Source of the DNA: Gonatopus flavifemur
Lineage: Eukaryota > Arthropoda > Insecta > Hymenoptera > Dryinidae
Reading direction: 5' to 3'
DNA: 64,000 bases
Assembly (NCBI GenBank): GCA_018340375.1
Contig: JAFFJZ010000045.1
Span: forward strand, 1,612,001 to 1,676,000
This document shows positions 32,483 to 45,053 of the stretch, piece after piece. Within the stretch, counting starts at the first letter, position 1. Every line of letters begins with the position of its first letter. The position numbers and the translations under genes are program-made. The notes under the pieces were generated by a model. It had not been told where the DNA came from. It was given only the letters and a program-made list of their open reading frames with translations, and did no database searches.

Positions 32483-34501
32483 TTAGTATAAATATTGGAA
32501 TCCATTCTCATTCTCAAGGACTTTTCTATATGGAAATTGAAGCAAGTTTAGCAAGTCATCTCTCAAGAATCTTTTTGCGTGTAAACAACCATTCAATGTC
32601 TCGGTCGAAAGACGATTACGATTGCCTACTTTGATATTATTAACGGCAGAGAAGATTCTTCCAACATTAGCGCTAGAATAAGGCAAACTGAGCATACTGA
32701 ATGAAAATTTGGTGACTAAAGAAAAGATCTTGGTTTCATCCGCGTATTTTAGTTCACTCACTCTTCTCCAGAAGTACAATTTAGTCTTTAGTTCGTCAAA
32801 ATTCAAGTTCGTATTCTCAAGTAGCCGCCATTCCGTATCTAGAAGTCGAAGATCATTGGCGGAGATGATGTTGGGGAATTCCACCGCAATATGAGCGATT
32901 GTTGGTATTGTTGGGATGCTTTTCGGATCCAAGAAATTTAAATGTTCAAAGATGAAATCATTCATTGGCACGTGACTAAAAATTTGATCTACACTTACAA
33001 TATAAAAATCTAAACAACGTAATCGAAAAAATCTACCAATTTGTGATCTAGAGTGGAATCTTTAATCGTAGTCACCACAAACTTTGCCCCAAAATACATC
33101 TCTTGTAAAGGTGAGAAATTTTTTGGATCTTTGTAGTCAATATTTTTTAGAGAATGAGAATTCACATATTCGGGTTTCAAATAACATCCCATCAATGTTT
33201 CTGAAACAGTTATATGAGTTGTCAACTTATGGATTTGAGGTTCTTCTGATTGCATAATAAAAGTCAAATTATTAAAAATTGGCAACACGAAAGACAAAAA
33301 TTTTAGAAACAATTTTGTTTGAGGGTCATTGAGTTGTTTTAAAATTCCGTCTGCTATCAATAAACGGCCATTTGCAACTGCATCCATGAAAAAAAGTTTC
33401 AAAGTATCGTATTGTTCAAGCAATCTGTCAACTACTTGTCTCAAAGATAGCCAACGTGTTTGAGATGGGTGAAGTATTTTATGCGGCTTGACATCAACAA
33501 ATTCTTGAAACTATTTGAAAATTGATTGGCGTTTGGGATTATTGCTGAAATAGTTATAAACGTCGCGTGCTAGATCTTCTACTCCGTGAGGTAATTCACT
33601 GCATGCATTGGAAGCACATAAATGAAAACTATGGCAAATACATTTCATTATAAATAAATCTGGAATTTCCTCACGCAATAGTGATTGTAATGAATGGTTC
33701 TTTCCCATCATAACATTTGCTCCATCAGCTGCGGAGCCAATCAAGTGTTTTCGCCAAGGTATCTCAAATTTGTCCATCGTAGAAGTATTTAATGATTGTA
33801 TATAGAGTGTCTGCATCGGCATTAGTTACCGGAATAAGAGAAAAAAAGATATTCTCAATTCTCGAAAAATTATCTGATGGTAATCTAACAATGATGCACA
33901 AATGTTTGATCGGCGATATGTCAGTAGATTCATCAACAATAATACTGAATAATGTTTCTTCCATCTTATTAACCAAAATCGATTGACTTTCAGCACCAAG
34001 AATGTGTTTGACAACAGCGTTGGTTTTTGTTCTTGCAGAAGCTAAACGTTTGGCAATGTCAGAATCACTGCAGATGCTTCGTATCAAGGGTTTTGAATGA
34101 TCTATGACATGGAAGGGTAGATCGTGTTCAGTTATAAAAGCCGCTAAACGAATCTCTCCATCTTTTGTATTTGTTGCTAATTTGCTCGTGGAGTTCAATG
34201 AAGGAAGACAGGGCAACGTTGACTGTTTTGCTAGGAATTTGCATTGTTTTCGATGTTAATCGGTCGTAATGTGTCGGTTTAGAAATGACTTTCCCGATTC
34301 GATGTTAATATCACAGTTGCACGCTTTACAAAAAGCATATGAGTTTCTTTTTGAGCTCGAAGATAACCAACCTCTATAGTTTGGGTCTACTTCCCACACT
34401 TTATTATATTTTTGATCATACTTGATTCTAACTTTAGATTCTTTTGATATAGGCTCATCAGGTTCACTCTCATCGTGACTGTTATTATTTGGATCGCTCA
34501 T
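32483..34501 (-). pseudogene. hAT transposase pseudogene
   Basis: N-terminal BED-like finger (YAFCKACNCD with HIT), then SIIVDESTDIS (first Asp), GSAADGANVMM (second Asp), CHSFHLCAS, and the C-terminal dimerisation region LPYSSANVGRIFSAVNN with RNRLS. The last motif normally has Glu in the VER triplet; here it is VGR (GGA), so the third catalytic acid is missing. Stops at 34256 and 33511 and frame changes near 33790 and 32990 also break the gene. Length, about 640 residues, is usual for hAT. Confidence 0.85.
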
Positions 34502-35962
34502 GATGCTCGACTCTTATTTTTAGATCTATGAATGAAACAGCATAACCTCTATAATATCGAATAAATGTCATCTTTCAAAAGATTCATATACTCACTCGGA
34601 TATATGATGATAAATATATCACAAAATATGTTTTATATTGGTTGAGATGTTGGGTCTATCAACACTATATCAATATTTGAATCGTGTAGAAACTCAATCT
34701 ATTTGAAAATAGTGGAGAATATAACCAACTGGAAGACAATTAAATAACCAACATCACGGAACACCAGGTATGGCAGTCAGTAGTGTAATCTGACAGGCTG
34801 GAATTATTTCTGACAAAATAGCTATAAACCAATCGTATTCTACCTTTCTTTCAGAAGATCCAGAAAAAAATCGATAGTATAGTCAGAGAGAATTAAGTGC
34901 GCACGGGCCCCTTTTTGCTGCGATTGAAAGTTCGGGAGAGCCGCAGTATCTCGAAATGACATATTCCGAAAGCTCAATAGTCCGAAATTCGATGATTGCT
35001 CAACTTCTAGAGACTTACTATATGTTAACCAATCGACGAATTTCGAACTATTGAACTTTCGGGGTATTGTCGTGTCGGGACATTGAGCAGTCAGGGTATT
35101 GCAGCTTTACCGTCTCGACACGACAATATCCCGAAAGTTCACCAGTCAGACATTCGATGATTGGTCAATATCTAGTAGCTCTCTAGAAGTCTATTACATC
35201 TCGAATCTAACATGGAAAAAAGTAGGAGATTTCGCATATTTTACACAAAAAAGCAAGAGGTAGGAGATTTTTGTAAGAAAGTAGGAGATCTACTAAAGCA
35301 AGAGATCTGGCAACGCTAAGTTAATCATGAATCGTCTGCTTACTAATTTACCAGTCCATCTGTACAGTACAAAAGTAAAGAAGATGAGCTTTATATGATT
35401 AAATTGTATGTGAAATTTTGGAATTTATGAGGCATATAGTCAATTATAATTCCCATTTACAGATCCTGTGCAGGCTGAAGTGAAGCAGATATCCTACAAT
35501 TTTCAGCGTAGGGTGCATTGCTGTTGATGTTCTCATTATGATCTGCGGACAAAAGCAACGCCGATTATATAGGGTCTCCTCAAGGAAAATTAAATGCATG
35601 AAACACTATTCTATTCATAGAAATCGGTCAAGATTAATTATATTTCAGTCTCACTGAAGTGACGACCTACGTTTAGATAACCTGAATACATCATTGTGTG
35701 TAAAATAACATAATTACATCTTACTTCTGCGTACAATATGACTTGCAGCCTTCATTTACAATGAGAGATTGATTCGAAGTATCAGTTGTCTATCCAATTG
35801 CTCCAGTCAAGCGGAACTACAATTACTCTTCACTAGTTATAAACTGGTCTCTATACAGGAAATATGATTTCATATGCCCAATTTTCTTCACGCAGACTTT
35901 GTATAGTTCGCTTCACATTCGTTTACAATTCTGAATGAATAAACGACAGTCCTCTTGTCACG

Positions 35963-38900
35963 TCAAAACTATTGAAATTTTTAGTTTTTTCGCAACTTTC
36001 GGCAGTTAAAGGAAGACATTGAATCATCGAGTCCAATGCTCCCTTTTATACCCTACTTCAGCCAGGATGAAACCCTAGACAAGGACTGAGGAGAGAATAT
36101 TGTTTGAAATAATAAGAATATCAATTTTTATGCTGAAATGTAGGGAATATATTCTAGAGAAATGTTCTTCAAATTACACGTTTACACACTCAAAAATAAG
36201 AATTCAGTTTTTATATGAATATCAAATCAAATTCATATGTTTTCTAATTGAAATCATCAATACTTTCTATTTATATAAGATTAAGAAAGATATACCTCAT
36301 CTTTAGAGAGCTCGAGTGATTTTTCTGAGATAGAATCAAAGATTGATTTGAAACTTGATTCGTTTTAAACTGAAGAAAAGAGTTCTGAATCATCGAATAG
36401 ATTTTTGTAATAAAAGATGATAGAGAGAAAATATCGAATATATATATTTAGGAGGAATAACTCTGAGGGTTGCTCAGTAGATTAGCTTCTCCTTCAAAAG
36501 TGAAATTGAAGTAGTCAAAATTCATGCAAAAAGTGAAGAGAAATTGAAATTTTTCGAATAGATAGTTTGAGAAACTATAAGGATTGAAATCTCCAAAAAA
36601 AGTGTAGGAATAAGGGATTTGGGGAAGGAAGATGATCACTCAGAATCCCGTGAAATATAAAAATTTCATTGTCGATTTTTCATCAATGTGATCGGAGGGA
36701 ATTTAAGGATTGGAAGAGGAAAGGTAAATAGGAAGATGATCTTGAAAAATAAACGTTTTCAGCAATTATTTCTTGAAAAAAAAATTCAATAAAAATAAAA
36801 AAAAACATTATATGTACTAATACCTTCTTTTCAGTTCCCAAATCTCAGGGTTTCTTGAAACTTCGATGTATTTTCCAGCTCATCTTTTGGAAAAGCTAGG
36901 ATTTCCTCGTCACACCAGAGATTATTTAAGAATTTATTTCTCGCTGGACCCGATGGAGGAATAGTGTCAGTTCCAATTTTTTAATGCTTGAGTTCAATCC
37001 TCTTAGAAATGCAAAAAATTTTCCTCTCTAAGTTATTGATCCTTTTATTGACTTCGTGCTCCACTAAAAAAAGAAAGAAAGAAGGTCCATCAAATTCAAA
37101 TTTCAAATATTTAGCTATTATCTGAATTTTTGTTGTAGAAATCAATTAAAAATGGAAAATCACTTTCCTAGTGCAAGATTTTTACTTTACACATGTATTT
37201 TTTATGTTTATCCTTGCATTCTTCACAAAATCACTCAGAAGAGAAAAGAAATAAAAAAAGAGAAAGGATAGGAAACAAGGAAGAATATATATATCAGCAG
37301 TATTTCAATTTGACTCACTCTTTGTTGAAGAAAAACAGGGAAATATCGTTGCTCCACACGAGTCCTATTCAAACCTTTATTGAGCGAATGAATAATAGTC
37401 GTGTGTGGAGTTCAACACAGTCTCTAGATTTTTATTTATTAGTCACAAATTTGTTCTTTCTGTTTTTTTTTAAATCACTTTCAAGATAATGATTTAAAGT
37501 GCACTTGATTGAATTTAATATGAAATTCTACTTGAAATTTGTAAATAATGTGAGTAATGTATACGAATACTTGGTTTTAACCTTTTTAAAAAAAAGATCG
37601 AACCGAGAGTGTACTGTTGGTGCATTTTTGCTCAGTTCTCAGCTCGGTTTTTTGGTGGTGAGAGAAAAATTCAGTAGTAGGGAAATGTGGGTTGAAGCAG
37701 CAGAAATTTTAGAAGAAAAGAAGGAATTCAGATTGGTTGAAGGATAATATTGAATAGAAGATCCTTTTCTTTAGTCCAATAATGGGGATTCAATTTTATT
37801 GAGGTGGGTTGGTCATTAGGAAAAATTCGTCACTCCATGCATAGAGACCTCCTACTTCCCCTTCCTCTTATGTATGCATCAATGTTAATAGTTCTTTCTT
37901 GAGGTCGTATATTTTTCTTTTCTTCCCATGCAACAATATGTATATTTTATATATAATATGGATTTATATGTATTTTTCTATATTTTTTGATACAATTTGT
38001 TCATAATTTGTGACAATTTTATTCAATTATTCATTTCTCAACATTAATCTCAAATTTATGGAATATTAAATAGTTAGTTTTTACGTTTCATTATAATATT
38101 TTTTCATGGGTGAAGTTTCATTTTACATTAACGATGCATAAATAATCCTTGTTTAACAATTTCAAAGTTATGGGGTGATTTGAGAGATATTGGTTAGTAT
38201 GGTTACAGGGGAAGTATGGCAATTTTCACAATAGTTATATATTCGTTAGTCATTGCAACATATTTTATGTTATACGTATTATACGTTTATAATCAAACAT
38301 TCTTACGATTCTAATTATACATATGCCTATACACACATATTACAACGATATTTTTATCTGAATTTCGTTAAAATCATGATGAATTTTATGCAAAACAATG
38401 AATACATATATATTTCCTCAGTCATCAAAATGATTCTCTTCAGGAACGTATAATGAATATTGTTTTTCCTTTCCAAAAAAAATTAGACCTGCAAGAGGCA
38501 ACGAGAATTGAAAGTTTCCATTGATGAGGATTTGTATGTTTTTGCTCTTGTATTAGTGAGCATTATTTTCTGCGGAGAAAATAGAGTTTTATATTGAGTT
38601 TATATTCCGTTAGAGGAGAAGGAAAGGATTAAGGTTCACAAAAGGTGTGGGCGTTTAATTTTATGATATTTTTTGTGCAGATTTTATCTTGCATTGTCAT
38701 GTCTCTACTGGATTTCTTATTTGGATATTTCTCTGTTTGTTCCGGATTTTATTTTTACTGAAATTAAGGAGTATGCTACTGTATCTTCTTTTAGGGTTTC
38801 TTTTATATTGGTTCAATCTCATGTTTGCCGTTATGTTCTGCAAGGTACGTGCGATCGCATGCATAGCTTTCGGTGCCTTCGTAAGGGCTCGGAGAAATTC

Positions 38901-39402
38901 GGCAAGCATGCTTTCTCCCGTGCATTTCATAGGGAGAAGAAAATCATAGGGAAAGAAATTGTAGGGGGTGATGAAGCATTTGTTTTCTCTTCACTTGCTG
39001 CAAAGTATATATACAGTGTGCGAAAAGTAAAGATTGAAATTGAGTAGAGCTCTTTTTCTACTCTCGCAACGGTATTTTATGTCGGAAGAAAAGCGAGTAA
39101 AAGAGAAGAAAGAAGATTTGAACAATTTTACGTTTGTTGTAAAATTGACAATAGAACATTTTGTTTCAGTACGGAAATCTGAATTTGACTTTTTGTTGGT
39201 ACTTAGTTGGGCCAGTATTGGCAACCTATGTTGAGATTAAGTGAATGATCAAGGTGATGGAGGAAAGAGTTGTCGAAATTTGACGGTCGGTCGCTGATGT
39301 TCCGCCAATCTAGGGCCAATCCGGGCAGCCGATGTTCAATTTTTAGTTTGACAATATTGTGATTTTGAACCAAATTTTGAAAAAAAAAGCGTCCACGGTA
39401 CA
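35963..39402. other. AT-rich interior of the 9.3 kb element, no recognised gene
   Basis: Long A/T runs. Open frames at 37193-37489 and 38673-39047 have no protein-like motifs. The stretch 39240-39360 is GC-richer but was not recognised. It may be the degraded interior of the outer element. Confidence 0.45.
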
Positions 39403-40341
39403 CTCTGAACACAAGGATTTGGAATGTATGCAACTTCCACTGTATATTTCTTATCCAATACAGCCACAAATCACTTTGGATACAATTCAAACAAACTGAA
39501 GTGACAATATACAAGAAATCGTTCACATACCATTTGGATAACCGAATGTACTTAGCAGCTAATATTGGTTTCACATTTTTTTTCAGATGAAGCATATCCT
39601 GTTGCATCTCATCGAAATTTTTATTGTAGGGAAATTTTCGTTTGAATGTTTTTCTAGATTTTTCTTTTAGGATTGACCGCATTTTCATGTACTTGTTATT
39701 GTTTTACTTCTTCGAAATTTTTTTCATTGTTACACCCACTACTTCGATCGACGAAAGGGACCGGGTACTATTGTCTCTACCGACAAGATGAAAAAAAGGG
39801 GTCCCATTTTCACATTCCGAATTATTCTTTCGTATACCTTGCGAAACATTTAAGATATATTTATCAAGAATCTCTCACATTCTATTCATTTGTTCATCAT
39901 TCGCTGTTGAATGATAGCTTTATATCATTCGATCCATTTCTTCCGTTTCGTATGTTTTTCATACATACATACAGTTTCTATCATACCTCAGAGTGTCACC
40001 TTTGAGACCTCTATACCTAACCCTGTACTCAATGAAAGGGACCGACCGATCTTGTCAAGTTTGCCGATCTACTTTGCGAAGAAGGGTCATTTCACGTGTT
40101 GGAACTTTTTTCTGTTCTCCTTGTGGAGTATATTCGTATACCTTTCGAGACATTCTTTCATACGTCTTCGATACAAGAAGAAGAATCTCTTCCCGGCAGG
40201 TTATTGATTCTATAATATTTATTCATTTACTTATGAAATTGTAAACAATTATTTTCATATCATCATCCAATTCCCTTATTCGACATTATGTTCTGTGAAC
40301 ACCTCTTTTTCATTATCTTAGAAACTCATCTCTGAGGTTCT
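39403..40341 (-). repeat. Right arm of the 9.3 kb element
   Basis: Inverted copy of 31026-31937. Sub-blocks at about 39745-39930 and 40025-40200 resemble each other (AAGGGACCG then CGTATACCTT), an old tandem duplication inside the arm. Confidence 0.85.
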
Positions 40342-40649
40342 CCCCATATACTACTCTCAATTGATGCGAACATGATTCTGAATAAATATGTCAATACAGG
40401 AATATTCATCACACGTAGGAGAAGTTTCTGAACGTTCTAAAAACGTCCCAGTGTCATCGTGTTGTGAGGGAACCTCCTGTGGTATCCTAAGTTTGTCTCG
40501 TATCTACGTGATTATCGTTTACATATCATGTAGAAATTGTTCACAGCTCATCTGAGAACCTTTGTACATCATGCAGCGTGTTTGGAATAATATTCTTGTT
40601 TACTACTATCAGAAACTGGATTATGTGCATGATAAATATTTTGATATGC

Positions 40650-41010
40650 GTTTCTAGGCACTCATCGGTATGCGTAATATGCCCAGCACGGAGTGCTTAT
40701 TGCACCCGCCATCGTACCCTCTGACCGTGTCTTCTCAAATATTTGAGTAATCCAATTGGAAGTTGGACAGTTTTTCATTCCATGCAATACTGAATGATAA
40801 TCCGTGGGGTCGTCTGTCTGTCTGTCCGTCGTTAATCTGGTTGTGGTCGGGATAACTCTGGACCAAGTGGACCAAATGGGTTGAAATTCATAGGAGACCT
40901 TTAAACCCCTCCCCAAAGACCATTCAATTCTTATCGGAATCGGACAAGTCCTTCTCTTTTTTTGAATTTTTCTTCTAAAAAAAAAATAGGTGATTTCGGA
41001 GAAAATTTTT
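40650..41010 (-). repeat. Dispersed repeat with (GTCT)n core, copy 1
   Basis: It contains GTCTGTCTGTCTGTCCG, ATAACTCTGGACCAAGTGGA and a Lys/Arg-poor AT tail. An inverted relative lies at 58130-58470 with GACAGACAGATAGACAACCC. Repeats of this general build are dispersed in many insect genomes. Confidence 0.8.
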
Positions 41011-41064
41011 CCCATTGTATACATATGTATATAACTCGGTTTCTCCGCGATGTTCACACGTTTG

Positions 41065-41200
41065 TTATCCTGGCATACATGGACAGATTCTTATGAAGCA
41101 TGGGTTTCAAAGGTTTTTCGTAGGTGCGGAATTCGAATTTGACATCGGGAAATGGACTCAAGATGGCGGACCTGGTATAGTAGGCGTGAGAACAGTTAGA
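41065..41200 (+). repeat. Single unit of the 110-140 bp repeat family
   Basis: ATGGACAGATTCTTATGAAG, then GTTTCAAAGGTTTTTCGTAG and CAAGATGGCGGACC, as in 28165-28800. Confidence 0.7.
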
Positions 41201-41689
41201 ATGTGAAAAAACGTGAGAATGCCACCAACAACTAATCCACTACTTTCCCACTACTTTTTCACTACTTCTTTTACCTTGTGTGTCAAGATGATGAAGGTGT
41301 GGCCAACGTTCTTCTAAGTTCTCTCCCCCCCTTTCTTGTACATATGACCACGCCTCTCTCCACTAGACGCCGATACGCGTGCAGCATTAATTTTCGTCAA
41401 AAATCATCTTCTTTCAAAATCGCTCAATTAACATCTTAATTACTGAATATCATCCTGATTATGTGTTCAATGTATAGATTGGAGTCTCTAGTTTCGGTTT
41501 CCCTTTTTATCTACCCTCCTACGTACTTTTTCCCCCAAGAAAATCGCATTCTCCTCCACTACTTTTTCTTGCACAATTAGAACTACTTCTCCACTACTTT
41601 CCTACTCCTTTTCGTTTCACCAGGGATGTTAAAGAAAAAGAGTTCTGATTGTTCCTTGTGAGCTTCCTTGTATGCGAACACTTTTCCAA
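41201..41689. other. Non-coding stretch with repeated CCACTACTTTT words
   Basis: CCACTACTTT(T/C)CCACTACTTTTTC recurs at 41230-41270 and 41555-41610, and the stretch ends GTTTCACCAGGGATG, a terminus similar to the CCTGGTGAAA-type MITEs. A MITE of about 440 bp between 41180 and 41630 is possible; no gene is seen. Confidence 0.4.
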
Positions 41690-42120
41690 AGCTGATTGAT
41701 GTTATAACAACTCCACCCCAACAGAAATCCAGAAGTGATGAAAGTAGTTATTGAAACAGAGCAAGCGTGAAAATATTCTAATTCATTCCCAAATCACGCC
41801 CAGATGACTCTCCTCTAAGCCTAATCGACTCTCAGCTTACGCTCTCGTCGCACTTCCACGCTCCATTTTCACCAGGACAGTTCGAATTCTGCAGTTGTTT
41901 AGAAACATGTTTCCAAATCACTTGAAGATGGTATGAAGAATGGTAGGCAATTAGTTCCAGGTTTTCCGAATCTTATATATCTGAAGTGTTCAAGATGCGA
42001 GCGAAGCGAGCATATATAAGCAAATATATATATATTTGTTCGAAATAAGCGAAGCAAATTTTGAAGGGAGTCGGGTTACTGAGTGAAGCGAAGCAGTCAG
42101 AGGGCGGATCCTTCTGGTTA
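41690..42120 (+). repeat. Dispersed repeat, copy A
   Basis: It shares with 60575-61065 (inverted) the blocks GAAGTAGTTATTGAAACAGA-like, CACCAGGACAGTT, CTGCAGTTGTTTAGAAACATG-like and the GCGAGCGAAGCGAGC / GAAGCGAAGCAG patches. Non-coding. Confidence 0.75.
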
Positions 42121-42970
42121 AACATAGAATGACATTTCGGGAAGAGTGCCATAAAACTGCATGGGAATTTCCATACAAACTTGAGATCCTATAAGTAAGT
42201 GATCACACGAAAAAGTTCCTCTAGCACTGATTAGAAAAAAACAGTTCAATGCGTGTTGAAAAGTGCTAAAAATGCACCAATGCAAAGTGCGACTGAAAAT
42301 TTCTTCACGCACTGAAAAAGTGTACGGTGCTGATAAAAATAGTATAGAAATTACAACCAGAAGTTATGCTGTGACACTTGTATTATAACATCAATGTAAG
42401 TCTAACAGCAATCTTATTGTTATTACTGATAATTCTTTTGCGCGAAAAAGTCACAGCGTTTCCTAATTCAATGGATAAGATTCTATAAACTGAAATAGAA
42501 AAGTCATGGGTTGAATTATTACTGCAAAATAGTTAACATTCTTATCTCAAATTTTCTCCTATTGGGTTCCATACATTCTTCTTGGAATGTTTACGTTCAT
42601 ATTCTTCAGCGCTTCTTTTCATCACTCCACTTTGAATACTCTTTATATTCTTTTCATTGGCCTTTCGCTTACTTTTGGCCAACGGTTCCCCTACACTCCA
42701 ATATACACTCTGTTTCCGCTTGTTCTCAGTTCGCATTTCCACCTGAACTGTCTTGAAAAACATTCTTGAAATTTATGAAAGTATTCTGAAATGCTTATAG
42801 ATTTTTCAAAAGCCAACATTTCCACTCACACACATTATTTTGCAATATCTTTAGCGTGAAGTGTTATCTATTTACCCGTAGGGAATGTTTGTGAAGCGTA
42901 TTATAATTGTTCAATAATCATTATAAAATCCACGAACCGCGTGGAAAACGCGAATTCACAATTGTTACAG
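42121..42970. other. Non-coding stretch, upstream intron of the nompC-like last exon
   Basis: No gene found. If the exon at 42971 is used, this is intron sequence ending in AATTGTTACAG. Confidence 0.5.
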
Positions 42971-43445
42971 AACCACAACAGCTCCGTCTCCTCTGAATCT
43001 CTTCACCACATGGATTGTGTATCTCATTAAAATGTGCAAATATCGGGCAGCGAAGCGCAAACGTCCCTCCCTGTCGCATATGATGGACCTTCAAAACGCC
43101 AACAGTTGCCTATCTCCGCGTTCAAAAATGGCCAACAAGTGGTTGGAAAGAGTGAAAAAGAGACAAGTGAGACCTAGACTGGATACAGTGAGGCTATCGG
43201 TTCATTTGAGTCCGTTGAGTAGCCAGTTGTCATTCAACACAGTCACCAAAATAGAAACCGTTGTCGACTGGGACGCCATCAGGAAGAAATACTTAGCCCT
43301 AACTGGTAACGAGCCGGAGAAAGAAGTCGAGGATGCCGCCGATAAGGAGCTTGATACTGACCTCGACGATACCATCGATTACGTTTTTCCAAGCTCATCT
43401 AATGCTTTCAAACTTTCCACTGCAGCCGTCTCCTCACCCATTTAG
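42971..43445 (+). CDS. nompC: nompC/TRPN channel, last coding exon (C-terminal tail)
   Basis: The acceptor TTGTTACAG ends at 42970; the first base completes an Arg codon and the reading goes on TTTAPSPLNLFTTWIVYLI, then RPSLSHMMDLQ, KWLERVKKRQVRP, LSPLSSQLSF and DWDAIRKKYLALTGNEP. These blocks follow the C-terminal cytoplasmic tail of insect NompC closely from memory of the family. An acidic stretch precedes the stop TAG at 43443-43445. NompC is a mechanically gated cation channel of ciliated sense organs. GC content and codon use are higher than in the surroundings. It should follow the exon now found at 45054, but lies 2 kb before it. Confidence 0.9.
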
Positions 43446-44112
43446 AAATTCCTCCGAGTATATGAAGATACAATAACCAAAGTGTTGAATTCAACAGTGC
43501 TTGCAGAGAACTCTAATAGACTTTAATTCTGAAGAAAACAAACGTTCCAAAGTGAGCGTTGGACGACATAAAATCAAATTATTTACTGGGATTCCGTTGA
43601 AAAAAAAAACATTTTAACCATCAGTTCAATCGTGGATGGTCGAATGATGGAATTATTGACGTTTCTCAAGTACATAACACTATTACCCCTTCATTTCATA
43701 ATTGCTTGAGTTCCTTTTTTTCAAAATTGCATGATGGGATTCTTGCGTTTGTTAATTGATTTCTATCAAATTTGTTCAAATTGATCAATTTTGTAGATCA
43801 ACAACAAATGTTCAGCAAAATCTCGAAGAAGATATGTGCGTATCATTATAATATAAAATACAGGATTTGCCGTAAACCGACCAGCTGTCAGGATGTATAA
43901 ATTTAATTGTTCTAGATTGAATAATGATTGAGAAAAGAAAAAGATCTGGAATTGATTGATATTTAAATGAAGTGGAATACGTGGGTAAATTCTTTCAAAA
44001 TACATAAAATACAGAAGGAAAATTCAAAATGTGGATTACAGTTGTAGTAATGCATGTGTGTGCATATACCAATCTTGAGATCCAAAATATTTTCAATTTA
44101 GATAAACTCACT
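43446..44112. other. Stretch after the nompC-like stop, nothing recognised
   Basis: Probable 3' untranslated and intergenic or intronic sequence. No clear AATAAA-type signal was picked out with confidence. Confidence 0.4.
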
Positions 44113-44298
44113 TTAAGGGGATACTAGCGGCGTAGGAGCAGTCAAATCGTTTATGACAAACTACGGGCAAACGCTTTAATCGATCAAAATATCGCTCTGT
44201 ACAGCACTTCTCTGATTCAAGTAAATTAAATTGTTTGCCCGTAGTTTGTCATAAACGATTCGGCTGCTATCGCACCGCTATCACCTAGTATCACCTTG
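44113..44298. mobile_element. TTAA MITE, copy at 44.1 kb
   Basis: TTAAGGGGATACTAGCGGCG at the left; CACCTAGTATCACCTTGA at the right (target TTGA). Inner arms pair through TTTATGACAAACTACGGGCA. Same family as 26189-26360. Confidence 0.8.
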
Positions 44299-45053
44299 AT
44301 TCAGGAGTAGGGTAGAATTCCATTTAAATCTAAAATGGTGAAGAAATCAATCGCTTGAGATTCAGCCCTAATAATAAGGAATGTTTAGCGAAAACTTTTG
44401 TCATATCGCTACTTTGGGTCAAATCAACGATATGAGTCATTTTCCGAATATTTTCCTAATCGAGTCAATCGTACTATAAGTGCAGCGTTCATGTACCGTT
44501 GTTTATTCAATCACGAAATGTGATTGTTTGGCAGAAGGAATAGGAATGGAAATCTGTAGCAGACACATTTATGATGCACACTTTGGGATAGCGTGATTGA
44601 TGTCTCTATACTTTAGGAAAAATTGAGAGAAAGAAAAGCGAAATACTTCATCATGATTTCATCATAACATAAGTTGAATATACACTCTGATGAATTAATT
44701 CTACCTTCTATATAAACATAAAGGATCGTATTGCAATAAAGCACAATGAATAGAAGAGCCTTCATAGAAATTCTGTGCCTCTTTAAAAAAAAGCATTCTG
44801 AAAGACTCATATATCGAAACATCAAATTTTATCTCTTATCAACATCTTCCGTTCCCTCTTGCCTCTTATTCTTCCTGATTATCGTATCGAAATAATCACG
44901 GCATCCAGTTCAACAAGGAATACCTTGGAAAATAAATTGTTGTCCTCTTCCTCTATTCCTGAAACTAATCCACTCACACATATATACGTAATACAAAGAA
45001 ATACAGACGCGCGCGCGAGATGAAACATATTTCTTGGCACTTGGTATTTCCAG
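44299..45053. other. Non-coding stretch before the nompC-like penultimate exon
   Basis: No further nompC exon and no repeat end could be supported here. A short GC alternation (GCGCGCGCGA) lies just before the exon. Confidence 0.45.

Larger units (their letters stand above)
32061..35318 (-). mobile_element. hAT-type transposon, inactive
   Basis: Ends CAGTGTTGCCA and TGGCAACGCTA; CAGxGTTGCCA-like ends are common in hAT elements. Both subterminal regions carry repeats of AAAGTAGGAGAT, as hAT elements often do. The eight-base flanks (CTAGTGAA and TAAGTTAA if shifted by two) agree only partly. It encodes a broken minus-strand transposase. Around 34930-35170 there is an additional CCGAAAGTTC palindrome. 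Confidence 0.8.
31937..35962. mobile_element. Nested TIR element containing the hAT
   Basis: Left (31937-32060) and right (35835-35962) are inverted: GTTTATTCATTCAGAATTGT against its complement, continuing to ATAACTAGTGAA next to the hAT left end. The right arm is not at the hAT border, so roughly 500 bp of this element (35319-35834) lies between the hAT and its right arm. Confidence 0.75.
31026..40341. mobile_element. 9.3 kb inverted-repeat element with arms of about 0.93 kb
   Basis: 31026-31937 and 39403-40341 are inverted copies, starting AGAACCTCAGAGATGAGTTT and ending with its complement. The arms share distinctive segments such as GACAATAGTACCCGGTCCCT. Each arm contains two related sub-blocks with AAAGGGACCG and CGTATACCTTTCGAGACATT. 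A second TIR element and a hAT are nested near the left arm. No transposase belonging to the outer element was recognised. Confidence 0.8.

Noticed and set aside
37193..39047. Open frames of 80-124 codons in the AT-rich interior of the 9.3 kb element
   Set aside because: Composition is Phe/Leu/Ser/Lys-rich as expected from AT-rich chance frames; no motif, and overlapping frames on both strands.
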